A DNA stretch of 64,000 nt from Lates calcarifer (GCF_001640805.2 NC_066854.1:13432432-13496431); one strand, 5' to 3'; counted from the stretch's first letter, positions 34,455-46,275 are shown. The notes: generated by a model from the sequence alone, not told the origin. A program made the numbers and translations.

Positions 34455-34800
34455 TTAGCTGGCTTTAATTGGTGTTTTTGATACAGCAGATCATCATAAT
34501 TTAATGCTGAGAATTAAAAACATTGTCGGTCTCTTAGGATGTGTGTTAGATTGATTTAAATCTTTTATGTCCTAAAGGGCTTTCTCAGTCTGGGGAGTGT
34601 GCATGTTTCTTATGCTATTAATAACATATGAGCTCCCACTAGGTCCCCTGCTAACTCTGTGGCTCCTCTCTTTATATTTACTCCCATTAGGGAAAATATC
34701 ACCCAGAAACACAGTTAATTTTTGTTTCATGCCAACAGTCCAGTGTGTAGATCAGTATGGACTACTGGGATTTCAATCACTCTCAGAGCTGAGTCTTCTC
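34455..34800 (+). pseudogene. L2-type LINE reverse transcriptase relic
   Basis: From 34465 the plus strand encodes LIGVFDTADHHNLMLRIKN, then VGLLGCVLD, a stop, FKSFMS, a stop and RAFSV. After a deletion come LGPLLTLW and SLYLLPLGKI (34640-34700). FDTxDH, the W/FKSF-RSFSV pattern and GPLLFSLYLLPLG are hallmarks of the L2/CR1-clade reverse transcriptase, which copies LINE RNA at a nicked target. Two stops and the loss of the CGVPQGS region make it dead. About 100 codons survive. Confidence 0.8.
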
Positions 34801-36045
34801 TCTGTGAGGTAGAAACCAAGCAAGCAATGTATATAAAGGGAAATGTACGTCATTACAGAAAACTGATGCTGAGCATGATGCATAGTTGTTATTACGACCT
34901 CCTTACCCTAAAAAGGAGGTCCAACTGCAAAGCCTCTCTGAACAGGTGCTTAATTCAAGCTGATCAGACCTGACATCAGTTGGGCAGGGCTATATTTAAA
35001 ATTATGCACACTGCATGTGCCAGTAAGAATGACAGAGGAGTTTGTTGTTCAAGCAGGTGCAACAAAGCTAACAGATTGTACATGCCCACAAAATCCAGAC
35101 AAGATATCTAATCAGGTGCAGTTAAAGCCTGTGTGGGTGTAATGTTAGTGTCTGAGTGTCTTAATCAAATTGTTTTTGTGTTGTAACCTTACCAACACTT
35201 AACCACAGATGTCTAAGATCAGTGATCAGAACGCTTTTGTTCTTCCAACAGTTTTTGAAAGAACATGTGCTGTCATAGTAAAGAAGATTAAAGAAGATTG
35301 TTCATTCCTCTCTGAAAGATCACCTCCCAGATGGCGAGTTTAGTGCTCTCCCTGTCTAAGTGGATATCAGAAGCCACTGGCAGCCGCAGTGAAAATATCT
35401 TTGAACCAGCCTGTTTGGGAGGGATGTCATCTGCTGTGGGCAGAATGCATTTTACCCTGACCTGCCCAGACCTTCCTAGTAAAGATGCCATTGAGGCACA
35501 CCATGCTGTTTTCTCTCCAGCCTCTCTTTTACCATTGGCAATAGAGGTACAAACAGCCTCCTTGCAGTTGTGACAGAATACAGTGTCACTGTACCTTCTT
35601 TCACTTGTATTTTCACAGGTGTTGTTTTCAAAAAGTCAACAGATTCAGTGAGCATGCTTCTCTGTGCACTAGGCTCATGGCTACAGAAACTCCCCTGCTG
35701 AAGCAGTCATTGACAGCAGCCCCTTCCAACGTGGCCATCAAAATGGTTCCTTTGTGGTGAGCTCGAAGTCTCACAGTCTACTTCCTGGGCAGTCCAAAAC
35801 AGCCTTGGTTTGTGTATGTTGTGGTTCTGTCATAAGTGTGCACAGAAATAACACTAAGGTCAGCAGGGTTTTACCTGCCATTATAAGACTTAACTGAATG
35901 AACACAAAGACCTCTGCTGAGGTCTTTTTTTTAAACTTAAGTTTAGGTTGTTTTTTTATTTCAGGATGAGGCATTTGTTGTTTGATTAGTTCAGTTTAAC
36001 CTGCAGGACTCTCCTGACATCTTCACTGCAAAAATGAACCAGGGA
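34801..36045. other. single-copy non-coding DNA
   Basis: Overlapping frames on both strands near 35288-35573 (67 and 80 codons) are free of stops but carry no domain I know. Protein-like composition there is worth only passing note. No gene is called. Confidence 0.4.
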
Positions 36046-36144
36046 GCAAATCTGTCAAACAGCCGTGAATTACAGCTGTTATAGATGATGAGCAAAGAAA
36101 GATTGAAGTCTGAAAAATGTTAACTGTCAGAGAGAATAATGATG
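36046..36144 (+). repeat. repeat C, copy 1
   Basis: Matches 40353-40447 in the same orientation: AATCTGTCAAACAGCC, GAATTACAGCTGT, AGATGATGAG, TCTGAAAAAT and AACTGTCAGAGA occur in order. In frame it reads LSNSRELQL before a stop, where copy 2 has LSNSQELQL and stays open. Origin unknown. Confidence 0.8.
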
Positions 36145-36849
36145 TGAGAGGGAGGGAGTCGCTACAGTAACTCAGCTGGCTAGTGGCCACTGAGAGAGCT
36201 GTCTACAGATGCCCAACTGAGCAAATATTGCTAATTATCCAAACACTTACATTGTCAGATGGCTGTGTGAAGATGAGAAATTGCAGTTCTTGTGTTATCA
36301 GTGTTATTGTATATGCACGATTACTGTTTGTTTTGCTATTCTTGTGTGCTGTGAAAAACAACCTGCGTTGTGTTTTTATAAATATTGTATAGCTAGCTAT
36401 ATATATTGTATAACCTATTCATCTAGTTTAGCCTGACTGTCTACGTTTGTAGCTATCTGGAATCTGTGGAGCCGCTGTTTCCATTAACGGAACAGTCCCT
36501 GTATCTGATGTATCGGTAGCAGAGGCAATGCATTATATCTGACCACTGCGCAGCAACTACAACAACTACAATGACTATGTTTTTACAAATTCTCCCAGAC
36601 TGTATGTCCACTGGCTGCCTTGAAAAGACAACAATGTAAAAAGTCATTATTTTTTAGATGATTCAGTTGTTTTAAATGTATTGTATGTGATGTTGTTACA
36701 AACTAGTTTTATTATTGTTTGCTACATTTGGCTTTCTCAAGATCAATTTGTACTCTGCATTTAAAAGGTAGGCATTTTCATGAACTTAAAAAAATAATAC
36801 TAGGAATTATTGTGATAATGAGAGATTAATTATAAACCTCTTCAGCAAA
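36145..36849. other. single-copy non-coding DNA
   Basis: No gene or repeat recognised. Confidence 0.45.
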
Positions 36850-37190
36850 TGACCTGACGTCACAGACTTTTCAATGAGAATAAATCAATTCTGGCAAACA
36901 GTAAGCAGATCCAATTGAACTTAATTGGGCTCCATAAATTGGGTTCATTAGCGAGTGGAGTGCAGAAACATATTTCTGTCACAGTCAAAATGAGCATGCA
37001 TACTTCAGTTTGATTTAGCAAAACATGGGAGGCCAATTTTAGGATAATTTGGATGTGTGATTGTTGGGAGGCAGAGATAATAAAATATTTCTGACATTTA
37101 AATCTGTGTCAGCTCAGATTAATTAGCACACATTGTCCGATTGTTGCCAAGCAACACAGATTGCTCAGAGGCAAATTGACCTTTGACCAT
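36850..37190. promoter_or_regulatory. candidate conserved non-coding element
   Basis: Single-copy, with clustered homeodomain-like cores (CCAATTGAACTTAATTGGGC, GATTAATTAGCAC, CAATTTTAGGATAATTTGG) and the direct pair TTGTTGCCAAGCAAC and CAAATTGACCTTTGACC. Enhancer-like texture only; conservation is untested. Confidence 0.3.
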
Positions 37191-37784
37191 CAGAAGTTGA
37201 TCAGAGGCTGGAGTCAGGATGGCACAGGGAGGGTAGAGTGACTGATGGGAGGAGGATGTTATTGCCTCATCACTCTGCTATCACACTGTCTGAGAAACCG
37301 AGACAGGCAGCCATGCTGGAAACAGCCTTGAAAACTCCTTGTGACATTTTGATTTCCTTGCTGCCGTGCTACACTGATAAGTTGACATTATTCCTTGCTT
37401 TCTTTAGTGTCAGCAGAGGCCAGCAGAAAACTAGCTGTCAACCAGAGGTGGGGGGCTGAACATGAAAACTTTATTTTGGTTATAAAAGCTCTGAATCACA
37501 GTCCTCTCCCCACATGAAGGACACTGAGAGTTGTGCCTCTTTACACCACACACTGGGGCTTAATGGGCACTGAACAGACTGGGTTAGTTCAGTTCTGAAC
37601 TGTCACTGTCACAGAAGGTTGGAGTTTTTCACAAAATATTTCAACTATTTCATTCTTGCCACTTATTCTCTCATATCTTTGTTAACAGATACTGGGTCAC
37701 TTGAATCTATGAACCATATAGACCAACCAGTATCTGGTTTTAATGGGTTGATGAATGATAGCAGAACACTTGAGAGAAACGTGA
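37191..37784. other. single-copy non-coding DNA
   Basis: No gene or repeat recognised. Confidence 0.45.
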
Positions 37785-38030
37785 AGGGCAGGCGGTTGCT
37801 CAGCAACCAGAAGGTCGGTGGTTCCATCCCCGGCTCCTCCTAGTCCGATGTATCCTTGGGCAAGATACTGAACCTCAAATTGCCCCTGATGTGTGTGCAT
37901 GAGTTAGAGAGCACTCATGTATAGAGTAAGTACTGTGTGAATGGATGAATGTGACATGTAGTGTGAAGCACTTTGAGTGGTCAATCAGACTAGAAAAGCA
38001 CTATATAAGGACAGTCCATTTCCCATTTAA
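37785..38030 (+). mobile_element. tRNA-headed SINE, family B
   Basis: GGTTGCTCAGCAACCAGAAG, then GGTCGGTGGTTCCATCCCCG (B-box-like), then TCCTTGGGCAAGATACTGAAC. It ends in TAGAAAAGCACTATATAAGG and ACAGTCCATTT. The same order occurs at 45976-46239 and, reversed, at 42050 and 43390. The A-box end is worn. SINEs of this build are RNA-polymerase-III transcripts mobilised by a LINE; the copy has no coding capacity. Confidence 0.85.
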
Positions 38031-39200
38031 TGGGTGACTGAGGAATCAGATCATGGTAACAGGATAATATTGAGTGTTCAGCAGCACACAAAGAGAGGAA
38101 TCAGAAAGTTAGAGAGCTGACATCAAAATGTCCCTTACACATTTACAACATTAACTAACATTAGCAATGGCCACCATGAACTGCTGGTCATACCAGACCA
38201 AGTAAGGCTGTAAGAGCAAAACCCTGAACTGAGCAAGGGTGTTTTATTGCTCATGAATTTAGCATGTAGATTGTAGTATTTCAGTTTCATTCAAAAGTTA
38301 AATAGTCTCACTTTAAGAAGAAAATTATGCCTTTTGATGTTCAGTTCAGTTCAATTCAGTGTTGTGCCGTGCATGCACATAAAATGAGGTCCCCATTGCA
38401 TCACAAGGCCGTACGCATAGCGCGTTTCAGTGTTCCATAGCCTATAGGTTTGTCTTTGACCATGTCTCTGTTTGTAGTGTAGTGTACATTTAAGTACCAG
38501 GATGCCAACACTTAGAGATTGAATCACCTATGGAGTTAAAATGCCTTGGACCAATCAGTAGCAATGCCGAGGCCATGAATAGAGATACATTTGTAAGACC
38601 AACAAGTCCTTCCTGACTTTGTTCTTTTAGACAGCTATTTATATCATTTGAAATTTACATCTTAGTCCAACTATTTACTTGCCACATGATACAACTGTCA
38701 TGTTACCAAGAGAGCCTCTAGTCACTGCAGGCTCTTTATGGAAATGAAGTCATTAAAGGGTCTGAAGAGCTGCCAAGTTTAGTGTCAAAATAGCTGTCAA
38801 CAGCAGATTTTATTCCTGCGTTAAAAACAGAAATGAACAGCTGATGAATGTTTAAAAGGCGCTACCTGTTGGGTTTTAAAACATCAGTTAATCATCATCA
38901 AATTAATTATGATACTGTCGAACAACTGATTTAACTGGTTTAGGTTATCATCTTATCTCACAATCTGTGACAGTGGGTGTGTTTTTTCCAGAGTTAAGAC
39001 CACAATTCCCATAATACCCTTTAGTTTCTGTCCCAAGGTTTTCCTTTATTAGAATATTTGCTTTTGCTCAAGAGGACAAACACACTGGAAGATGCCTTTT
39101 TATTGGTTCACTGCTCCAACACCAGGACCTCTGTAGTAGTCATCCCCCATCTCTCTTCCTCATTTCCTATCATCTGTCTCTGATAACATGCTAAAATACC
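38031..39200. other. single-copy non-coding DNA
   Basis: No gene or repeat recognised; a short TTCAG/TTCAA run lies near 38340. Confidence 0.45.
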
Positions 39201-39224
39201 AAAAAAAAAAAAAAAAAAAAAAAA
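39201..39224. repeat. (A)24 run
   Basis: Twenty-four uninterrupted A. No recognisable retrotransposed gene body precedes it. Confidence 0.95.
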
Positions 39225-39520
39225 CTGTTAAAAATGTTGGCTGTTGGTAGGATCCAGAAAAGGAGTCACAGTGTAACATTTTATTGATGTGTCCAGTCTC
39301 CCCGACCGCTTCAGTCTCCAGCCTTCACACTTCCTTCTTTCAGATGGATAAAACTCATGATTCCTATGGCTGCTTGTGGGTTCTGTCATCTGAACATATA
39401 CAGATGGGTTTTTTAGGTTTGTGCTAAAACAATCTAAGAAATATAGATATATATCCATATCTGTAATATATAGAGTTTTCATAACAAATATTCAAAATAA
39501 CACAAAATCAATTGTTGAAC
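39225..39520. other. single-copy non-coding DNA
   Basis: A CTTCTTTCAG acceptor-like site precedes an ATG at about 39344, but the frame closes quickly. Nothing is called. Confidence 0.4.
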
Positions 39521-39705
39521 CAGTGTGCAGGATTTAGGGGGATCTATTAGCAGAAAATATTCATAGTTATGTTTTCATTAGCGTATAATCACCTGTAATC
39601 TAGGAATCACTGAGTTTTCATTCACCTAGAATGAGCCATTTATATCTACATAAGGAGCAGGTCTTCTTCCAGTCTGCCATGTTGCACCATCATCTTTTAC
39701 AGTAG
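39521..39705 (+). repeat. GTGTAGGATTTAG repeat
   Basis: Begins CAGTGTGCAGGATTTAGG and continues GGGGATCTATTAGCAG, ATGTTTTCATTAGCGTATAA and GCCATGTTGCACCATCA, an order I recall from a common fish dispersed repeat. A terminal fragment of the same kind is inverted at 29268-29310. No coding capacity. Confidence 0.65.
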
Positions 39706-40352
39706 CTGATGACAATTAGAAGTACAGGTATAATGTCAGTTAGTCATCACTGAATCTAAATAAATTAGAAACTTTCACACTCAAACTGATGGTGTCATTT
39801 TGAACTATTGCCCAAAACCTGATGCTCTGTAACTGTGTGTATTTCCTGACTCTTGAGGTCTGAAGAAACTTTTCACTTACTAGGAATGCATTTAGCCCGC
39901 AGGTTAAACTGGGCTCACTGGACAGCGGTTTACTTTTTTTTACTTTCCAGCTGACACACTTAGGATAATCAGGTAGAAACAACCCCATAATTCAACACTC
40001 TTTTGAAGTAGGGCTCATTCTAGAACTGGTTCACCTCTATTAACAAAAGAAGATCAGCTATAAAAGTCTAATCCCACAGCATAATACAACCCCCAGTCCT
40101 TCAAATGTTACTAGAATAAAAAGTCTGCATTTTGGATTTGCATGGAAACACTACTTCCAAGTGTTGCGTGTTGTTTTAAATATACACTATATTATCCCAA
40201 ATATAACATCATAATACTTTTTTTCTGGAAATTAGGTTTGAAAAAATGTTGGTTGTTTTATATTTGAGAGCAAGACAATTGCATTTGAACAACATCAGAT
40301 CTTCTTTTTTTGGAGAGCGTAGCAGTGTAACACAGTCCTCTACAGACATGGA
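39706..40352. other. single-copy non-coding DNA
   Basis: No gene or repeat recognised. Confidence 0.45.
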
Positions 40353-40447
40353 GGAAAATCTGTCAAACAGCCAAGAATTACAGCTGTCACAGATGATGAG
40401 GTCAAAAAGACAGTCTGAAAAATCTGAACTGTCAGAGAAAATGATTC
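40353..40447 (+). repeat. repeat C, copy 2, with open frame
   Basis: Partner of 36046-36144. Here it lies inside a 100-codon open frame (40246-40548) whose middle reads MEENLSNSQELQLSQMM and continues charged and coiled-coil-like to LLLQLSDRREAVTG. Because the related copy is interrupted by stops, this is more likely a fragment of a repeated element that once coded for protein than a gene. No family is recognised. Confidence 0.7.
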
Positions 40448-40744
40448 TGCTGCTCCAACTGTCTGACAGGAGAGAGGCTGTTACTGGTAGAAAAGATATA
40501 CTAATGTGGTTTTTAAGTGTTACTGTATTTCACGTTTCTCTTAAATGAGAGAAATGAGGACACTCTTCTCGGGATTAGTGTGATCTCATGGAAACTTTTC
40601 CAACGGGTGTCAAAATGTTTCCTGTCCTCTAAATGGGGGCAAGAAGAGACAAGAGGAACAATGTCTTAAATGGTAGCTACTGCCATGCTGACAGTGACTT
40701 CACAGTAAGCGGTTAACCGGTTATTTAGCCTTTGCTGATTAGTT

Positions 40745-40870
40745 GATTCCTTTGGAGGTTTTCTGGGCACATCCAATTGGGAAGAGACCCTGGGGTGGAC
40801 CCTGGAATGCCTTGGGATCCCCCAGGAGGAGTGGGTTGCTGCCACCCTAATGGATGGATGATTGGTTGAT
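40745..40870 (+). pseudogene. LINE 3' end fragment
   Basis: The plus strand reads GGFLGTSNWEETLGWTL and then ECLGIPQEEW before AATGGATGGATG. I recognise the WERLG(I/V)PQEEW motif and the GGATGG tail from the last codons and 3' end of a fish non-LTR retrotransposon. The piece between the two motifs is deleted relative to that family. The tail resembles that of SINE family A, which suggests a shared reverse transcriptase. Confidence 0.6.
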
Positions 40871-42049
40871 GTCAGTCCACAGTCAGTTCTAACTTTTAAA
40901 GACAGGAGGCTAAAGGAAAAATATTCCTCAACTGCCTTTTCTTTCTCACTTAAAAATGCGCATACACACACAAACTGAAGTGGTGCTGACTGTGTGGTAT
41001 ATACAATCATTGTGACGCACCAGGCGCTCCCACACATCATATGAACACACACACGCATCAGCTCAGAATGCCTGGAGCTGATGGAGTGTTTGGGAGTATC
41101 AGTTTAGTGTTTACTTGTGTTTCCTGGTCAGGGCCGAGAGGATCATAGACACCCTCGGGGGTGGGAGGAAAAGCGTGAGTTAATGTTTCACATCCAACAG
41201 ATTAAGCGCAAGCTGCCAGACGTCCAAGCAGACACAGGGGACCGAGGGGCAATGGATCAGAGAAATTACTCCACGCTCAGTTAGGGAAGGAAAGACACGA
41301 TCAACCACAAAAGCCTCTCCAAGAGTCTTCATTAGTGGGTAGCTGCTTTACCATTACTGTCCTGGAAGCATTACTGCAGAGGCCCTGGGTCCATCTTGTG
41401 GCTGAAAAAAAAATCCATCAACACCTCAATATACTTTACAGGAAACACTTTTCTCACTCTCAGGCTGCATGCAACAAATATGGAACATTACTGCTGCTGA
41501 GGAAAAAAGTTACAATAAGAGGAGATTATGACATGAGAACTTGATATACTGTATTTAATATCCATTAATATAATGTTATAATACAATTAATAAGTATGAC
41601 TTAGTAGGTGAGTAAGGATATGCATTTGAAGTTCATTCTTAATTTTGCAGTTGTCAAGAAAACATGGATGAGTTTGTAAAGTATGGTGGCCCTCGAGGTC
41701 AAAGCATAATGACAATTCAGAAAACAAACAACAGTTAACATTAAACAGTTAAACCTTGTGTCACTGAAATATTGACAGGCTAACAAGCATTGGATGCACT
41801 GTAGGAAAGGGAAGTGTCAAGGGAAGCAAGACTGTATTAGACGTGGTATCAACAGTCGAGTCAAGCTGAGTCAAGTAGAGTAAAGAATATGGGTTCTGTA
41901 CTGTTTGAATAGTCTCAGCACCATACATCTACATCTATGGCAAGCCCTGAGGGGAAACTTGAATCAGTGAGCTACTACTGCACTACTTAAAGCAAGCTGA
42001 ACTTTATCACACAGTGCTCATGGCAGGTTTTAATACTCTTTAGGGTTGT
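40871..42049. other. single-copy non-coding DNA
   Basis: No gene or repeat recognised; 41080-41330 is moderately GC-rich and non-repetitive. Confidence 0.45.
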
Positions 42050-42285
42050 AATGGTCACTTATATAGTGCTTTCCTAGTCTTACAGAACACATAAAGTACC
42101 TTACACACACATTCATACATCCAATTCCCACACACACTCACACATTATGGTGGCACAGCCACGAGAGACAGTGTGGGGTTCAGTGTCTTGCCCAAGGACA
42201 CTTCAACATGCGGACTGGAGGAGCTGGGGATCAAACCATCAACCTTCCCATTAGTTGACTGTTTTACCTTTTGAGTAATGACCAG
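42050..42285 (-). mobile_element. degraded SINE, family B
   Basis: On the plus strand it starts CACTTATATAGTGCTTTCC and passes through CAGTGTCTTGCCCAAGGACA to GGGGATCAAACCATCAACC and CCCATTAGTTGACTG, the reverse of the copies at 37785 and 45976. The head is decayed. Confidence 0.85.
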
Positions 42286-42324
42286 GCAGGAGAAGTTAAT
42301 TAAAAGTTACATTACAAGAAATGC

Positions 42325-42384
42325 CAGCTGAGATTAGTTTCAGCCTCCCGCAACCCTCAGATGATAAGCAGTATAGAACATAGA
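42325..42384 (+). repeat. SINE/LINE tail fragment
   Basis: CAGCTGAGATTAGTTTCAGC, CTCCCGCAACCCTCAG and GATAAGCAGTATAGA match the tail of SINE family A (near 47302-47345). Confidence 0.6.
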
Positions 42385-42572
42385 TAATCTAATTAACTGG
42401 AAACCATAAAATCATATTTCATTTCATTTCAATTCACATAATCATTACCAAGAACATATACATATGCTCTGAACCAATGTATAACACATTTAATTTTGTG
42501 GAGCGTATAATGTATAGATTTAGCTTGTTTGTTTTTTTCATAATGGTGCTGGTTCAACTCTGGTCACTGGTC

Positions 42573-42830
42573 CAAGTTCTTGTGTAGTGGGTCTTACACC
42601 CTATCCCACAGTGCTTTGTTCTGCCTGACTTGCTCAGCGGGAATCAAACCTGGGCCTCTTGTTTAAGAGGCCACCTGGGGGGACACGCTCTTGTTCCAGG
42701 ATAGTGGGTCTTTCACCCTAACCTATCCAATACAGGAAGCAGGTAGTAAGAAACACACCACTACCAGTCTGTTCCAGGACAGTGGGTCTTGCACCCTAAC
42801 CTATCCAGTGCACCAAAGTTACAGCCAGAG
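42573..42830. repeat. three imperfect copies of a ~45-bp unit
   Basis: AGTGGGTCTTxCACCCTA followed by TCC recurs at 42586, 42703 and about 42780. The last two copies also share GTTCCAGGA before and ACCTATCC after. Spacing is ~117 and ~77 bases, so it is not a regular tandem array. Origin unknown. Confidence 0.75.
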
Positions 42831-43389
42831 AGAGTTGTTAAGAACAGGCAGGCAAGGTCATAGATGTTATACTATAACCTCAAATCACTCAAGATGTTGT
42901 GTAGAATGTTGTGTGGAAATGCGACCGGTACAGCTTAGCCAATTGCGCGCCTGCTGCCTTCCTTGGATGTGGTAGCCTCCAATGGCGGGTCACGGGTGCC
43001 AGTCAGTCAGACGCTCTGAGGATTCAACCTCTTCTTCTTTCAGGACACTGTGTCATTACTGAGAGAGGACTATGGAGAGGGTGAAAGGGGAAACACTGCA
43101 CTCACTTCAGAGGAATAAAAAGCAACAGGCCAAAGGACTGAAAGAGGGGGAAGATTTGACTGTAGCCTCAAATACCACCCTCAGCCAGGGGCTCTGCATG
43201 AACAGAGGATCAAACACACTCAATAAACACAAAGGAGTGAGGTTTGGGGGATTAGCCTATCGAACAACTTTAGTATTAAGTGGAAAGTTTAGCTCCAGAT
43301 TTGTGATTAAATATCCTCATTATATTATTAATAAAGGGAAAATAAAGGTGGAATTTAGAAATGCAGGTAGTACCTCACGCTGCAGCTCA
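42831..43389. other. single-copy non-coding DNA
   Basis: A 109-codon plus-strand frame (43072-43401) runs into the SINE that follows. No motif and no gene called. Confidence 0.4.
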
Positions 43390-43602
43390 GTAATATGGTA
43401 AATGGTAAATGGACTGCACTTATATAGTGCTTTTCTAGTCAGATCAACTACTCATAGCGCTTCACGCTACAGGTCACATTCAGCCATTCACACACATTCA
43501 TACACCGATGAAACATCAGGGGCGATTTTAGAGTTCAGTATCTTGCCCAAGGATACGGAGGTGGGCGACCGCTCTTACTTCCTGAGCCACAGCTGCCCCA
43601 TA
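43390..43602 (-). mobile_element. SINE, family B, internally deleted
   Basis: The plus strand shows GGTAAATGGACTGCACTTAT, ATAGTGCTTTTCTAGTC, TATCTTGCCCAAGGATAC and CTGAGCCACAGCTGCCCC. Compared with the fuller copy at 45976, the B-box part between CAAGGATAC and GGGCGACC is missing. The element is flanked by short AATAAT runs. Confidence 0.85.
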
Positions 43603-45253
43603 ATAATAATAACAGGGTAATAAGGGGAGAATAGCTTGGGAACAACAAGTTAATACTGGAGTGACAGCATGATAATAACAAAGCTAATAACCTGTATCGA
43701 TCACACACACTGTAGAAAACTCACTTACTGGCAGCAACTGGATTTTTCTCCCTGGTGGGGCTCTTTTAAGTCTTAATTATTTATTCATGGGACAAAGGAT
43801 TTGTAGTAAACCCCCTCCAGGGATGTGTGACGTGTAAAGTACATTTCAAATATGATATGCCCACTACAAACACTACACACAAAAGCAATACACAATGACA
43901 ACAATCAGTTTGGTTTTCCCCTTTTTTCTGTTTCCAGCACTGGTAGAAGTGGTAGACAGAAGGCAGGCAGGTGCAGAAGTGGACAACCATTAACTCTGGA
44001 GAACTGACCCATTATAGGCCAAATAACAGAAATTACAGAGGGACCATAGGGATTGCCTACGGTAACTTCCATCTTTAGCGACAAGAATGTTCCAGGAGTC
44101 TCTGAATAAAGCTTTTTCATGGCTCGTTGAATTCTCACAGGGGGAACTGTTCATGGCTGAGCGCTGGGGTCCTTCCTGTGGCTGCCGGTTGAACTAACAT
44201 TGCTAACTACTTCAGCCAGATGGTCTCCCTCTGTTGAGGCCTGCCTTCATTTTCTCATTTTTATTTGTGTGTACTTCCTCTTGATGAGGTTTATGATTTT
44301 TATCATGCCATCATACCAAAGTAAACATCTCACTTGACATGAGCGTTGAGAACTCACCCAGTCTCACAGCTTTATAGAGGTGTTATACTGAATGACTGGA
44401 TTGTCGCCTCAGTATTTTTATGTCTACTTAATTGTAATTAACCCTTATTTCTCATTCATGAATTCATTCATTCATTTGTATATCTCTAATGCTGACATTG
44501 CCACAGATGTTCTGAACCACATAACTTTCCATTTATACATCATGTACATTTCTATCATACAAGGCACTTTAACACACACTACACATGCAGCTGCAACACT
44601 TGGCTCTATGATAAATGCTTGGTTCCAGAGCAGATGGAACTGCATGGCCCAAGAGACCTCTCAGCAGGTGTGGTCCAATCTACTGTGGTTGCATCTGGAA
44701 ATAGACATAGTTTCCCAACACAGGTACATTATGAGAAACAGAGACTGAACACCTGGGCAGTGCACGTGTCCCAATACAGCCTCTGAAAATCCTCATTATT
44801 TACTAAAGCGTACCCTATCCCCAAGCCCAAACTTAACCCCAACCTAGACTGCTGCTAATAGTACTGTATCACCTGAGACTCAGCAGACCATTTAGCATTT
44901 AGTAATTTGGCCTACTGCAAAAGATATTACAGACCTGTGCTGTAAGAGTTACAGTGGAAACATTCAAATGCTTTTGACTTCTAAATTCTAATATCATTCT
45001 TTTCACTAAAAACGCCCCTAGTGCATAGAGCTGACTATGAAGGAGCCTTGGGCAATCCTATTTTTAATTATGAGTCAAAACATTTTTAATAACAAGTAGG
45101 ATTTCGAAGGTTTGTATGAATCCTGCAAGTAACTTTAGCAAAGTGTGAGTTCTTCAGTGCTGACTGCAGAGACTCCTGAGTGTTGGACAATCACGACTAC
45201 AGTCAGGTTAACCTTACATGACCCTCCTTAAGCACTGAATCACATGCACACTT
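43603..45253. other. single-copy non-coding DNA
   Basis: No gene or repeat recognised. A 118-codon plus-strand frame (44392-44748) is rich in I, Y and H and looks compositional. CCCTATCCCCAAGCCCAAAC (44814) is faintly telomere-like. Confidence 0.45.
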
Positions 45254-45440
45254 TGTCATGATTAAGACTACCCTGTGATGACCTCCCTTCCTGATTTTGG
45301 TTTTGGACATTATCTTTTGTGTCTTTTGGTGTTTGGGTTCTGGTGTTATTTTGGTAATTATCATTTTTCATTTCATTTCATTTTTCAGTCATTTTCCTGG
45401 TTTGTCTCATGTGCTTTACTTCCTGTCTTTGTTTCATTCC

Positions 45441-46264
45441 TGTTACGATTTGGAGCAAGAGACACAGGTGCAAGGGCCCAAATGCAGACACTCACAAGAG
45501 ATGAAATAAGTCCAGAGGTTTATTTAAACAAAAAGAGTGCTCAGGGCTTATGTAAAAGGCAAAAAAAATCCAAAAGCTTCAGGGGAGACCAAACACAAAA
45601 AGTCCAACTAGGAAGAAAAACACTGGAGCAAACAATGGAGAAAACCCTGGAGCAAATACTGGAGAAACACTGAAGAACTGGGCACACAAACTCACACCAA
45701 CACATATAAGACTCTGACACTGACAAAGGGGGAAGACAAGACTTCTATAAACACAGGGGGTGAGTACCAATAGAGCACAGGTGGGACTGGAAACAGGCGA
45801 GAAACCAAACATAGTAAAACAAAGTAAAAGCACAAAAGACACACCAGGGAAAGTAATTACCAAAATAAAACAGGAAGTGAGCAGAACACAAGGGAAAAGA
45901 ATATCAAAATAAGGCAAGAACTACACAAGACACCAGGAGGATAAATAACAGGACAAAAGTCACAGAACACCAGAGAACTAATTTGGGGTGGCTGCGGCTC
46001 AGGTAGTAGAGCGGGTCACCCACTAATCGGAAGGTCAGCAGTTCGATCCCCGGCTTCTCCAGTCTGTGCCGAAGTATCCTTGGGGAAGATACTGAACCCC
46101 ATGTTGCCCCCGATGTGTATATCATCGGTGTGTGAACGGGTGCGCTTTGTGCATAGAGTGTGTGAATGGGTGAATGTGACACATTTTGAGTGGTTGATAT
46201 GACTAGAAAAGTGCTATATAAGTACAAGTCCAAGTCCAAACCAGAGTCTCCTGGGGTCATGACA
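45441..46264 (-). mobile_element. element D, inner copy (LTR-like)
   Basis: Read on the minus strand it starts TGTCATGACCCCAGG, carries a TTTAAATAAACCTC polyadenylation-like site and CTGCATTTGGGCCC, and ends AATCGTAACA. It is flanked by ATTCC (45436-45440) and GTTCC (46265-46269), a plausible 5-bp target duplication with one change. Without the SINE inside, it is ~560-570 bp. It sits inside another copy of the same family in opposite orientation. A solo LTR is the best reading. The 132-codon frame and minus frames here are not genes. Confidence 0.6.
45976..46239 (+). mobile_element. SINE, family B, near full length
   Basis: The best copy of this family: GGGGTGGCTGCGGCTCAGG (A-box region), AGAGCGGGTCACCC, CAGCAGTTCGATCCCCGG (B-box), the AAGTATCCTTGGGGAAGATA body, and TAGAAAAGTGCTATATAAG followed by an AAGTCC repeat. 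A 7-bp ACCAGAG at 45969-45975 recurs at 46240-46246 and may be the target duplication. It lies inside the inner LTR-like element, so it is the youngest layer of the nest. It is not a functional tRNA gene. Confidence 0.9.
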
Positions 46265-46275
46265 GTTCCCCTCCC

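Noticed and set aside
44392..44748. 118-codon plus-strand frame
   Set aside because: Composition-driven I/Y/H-rich translation without motif or context.
44814..44865. Telomere-like CCCTATCCCCAAGCCC... string
   Set aside because: No repeated TTAGGG/CCCTAA units; only a loose resemblance.
45275..45917. 132- and 112-codon frames
   Set aside because: They lie inside the nested LTR-like elements and translate T-rich, repeat-derived sequence.
45985..46060. tRNA-like sequence with A and B boxes
   Set aside because: It is the head of a SINE with a long non-tRNA body and tail; it does not close as a tRNA.
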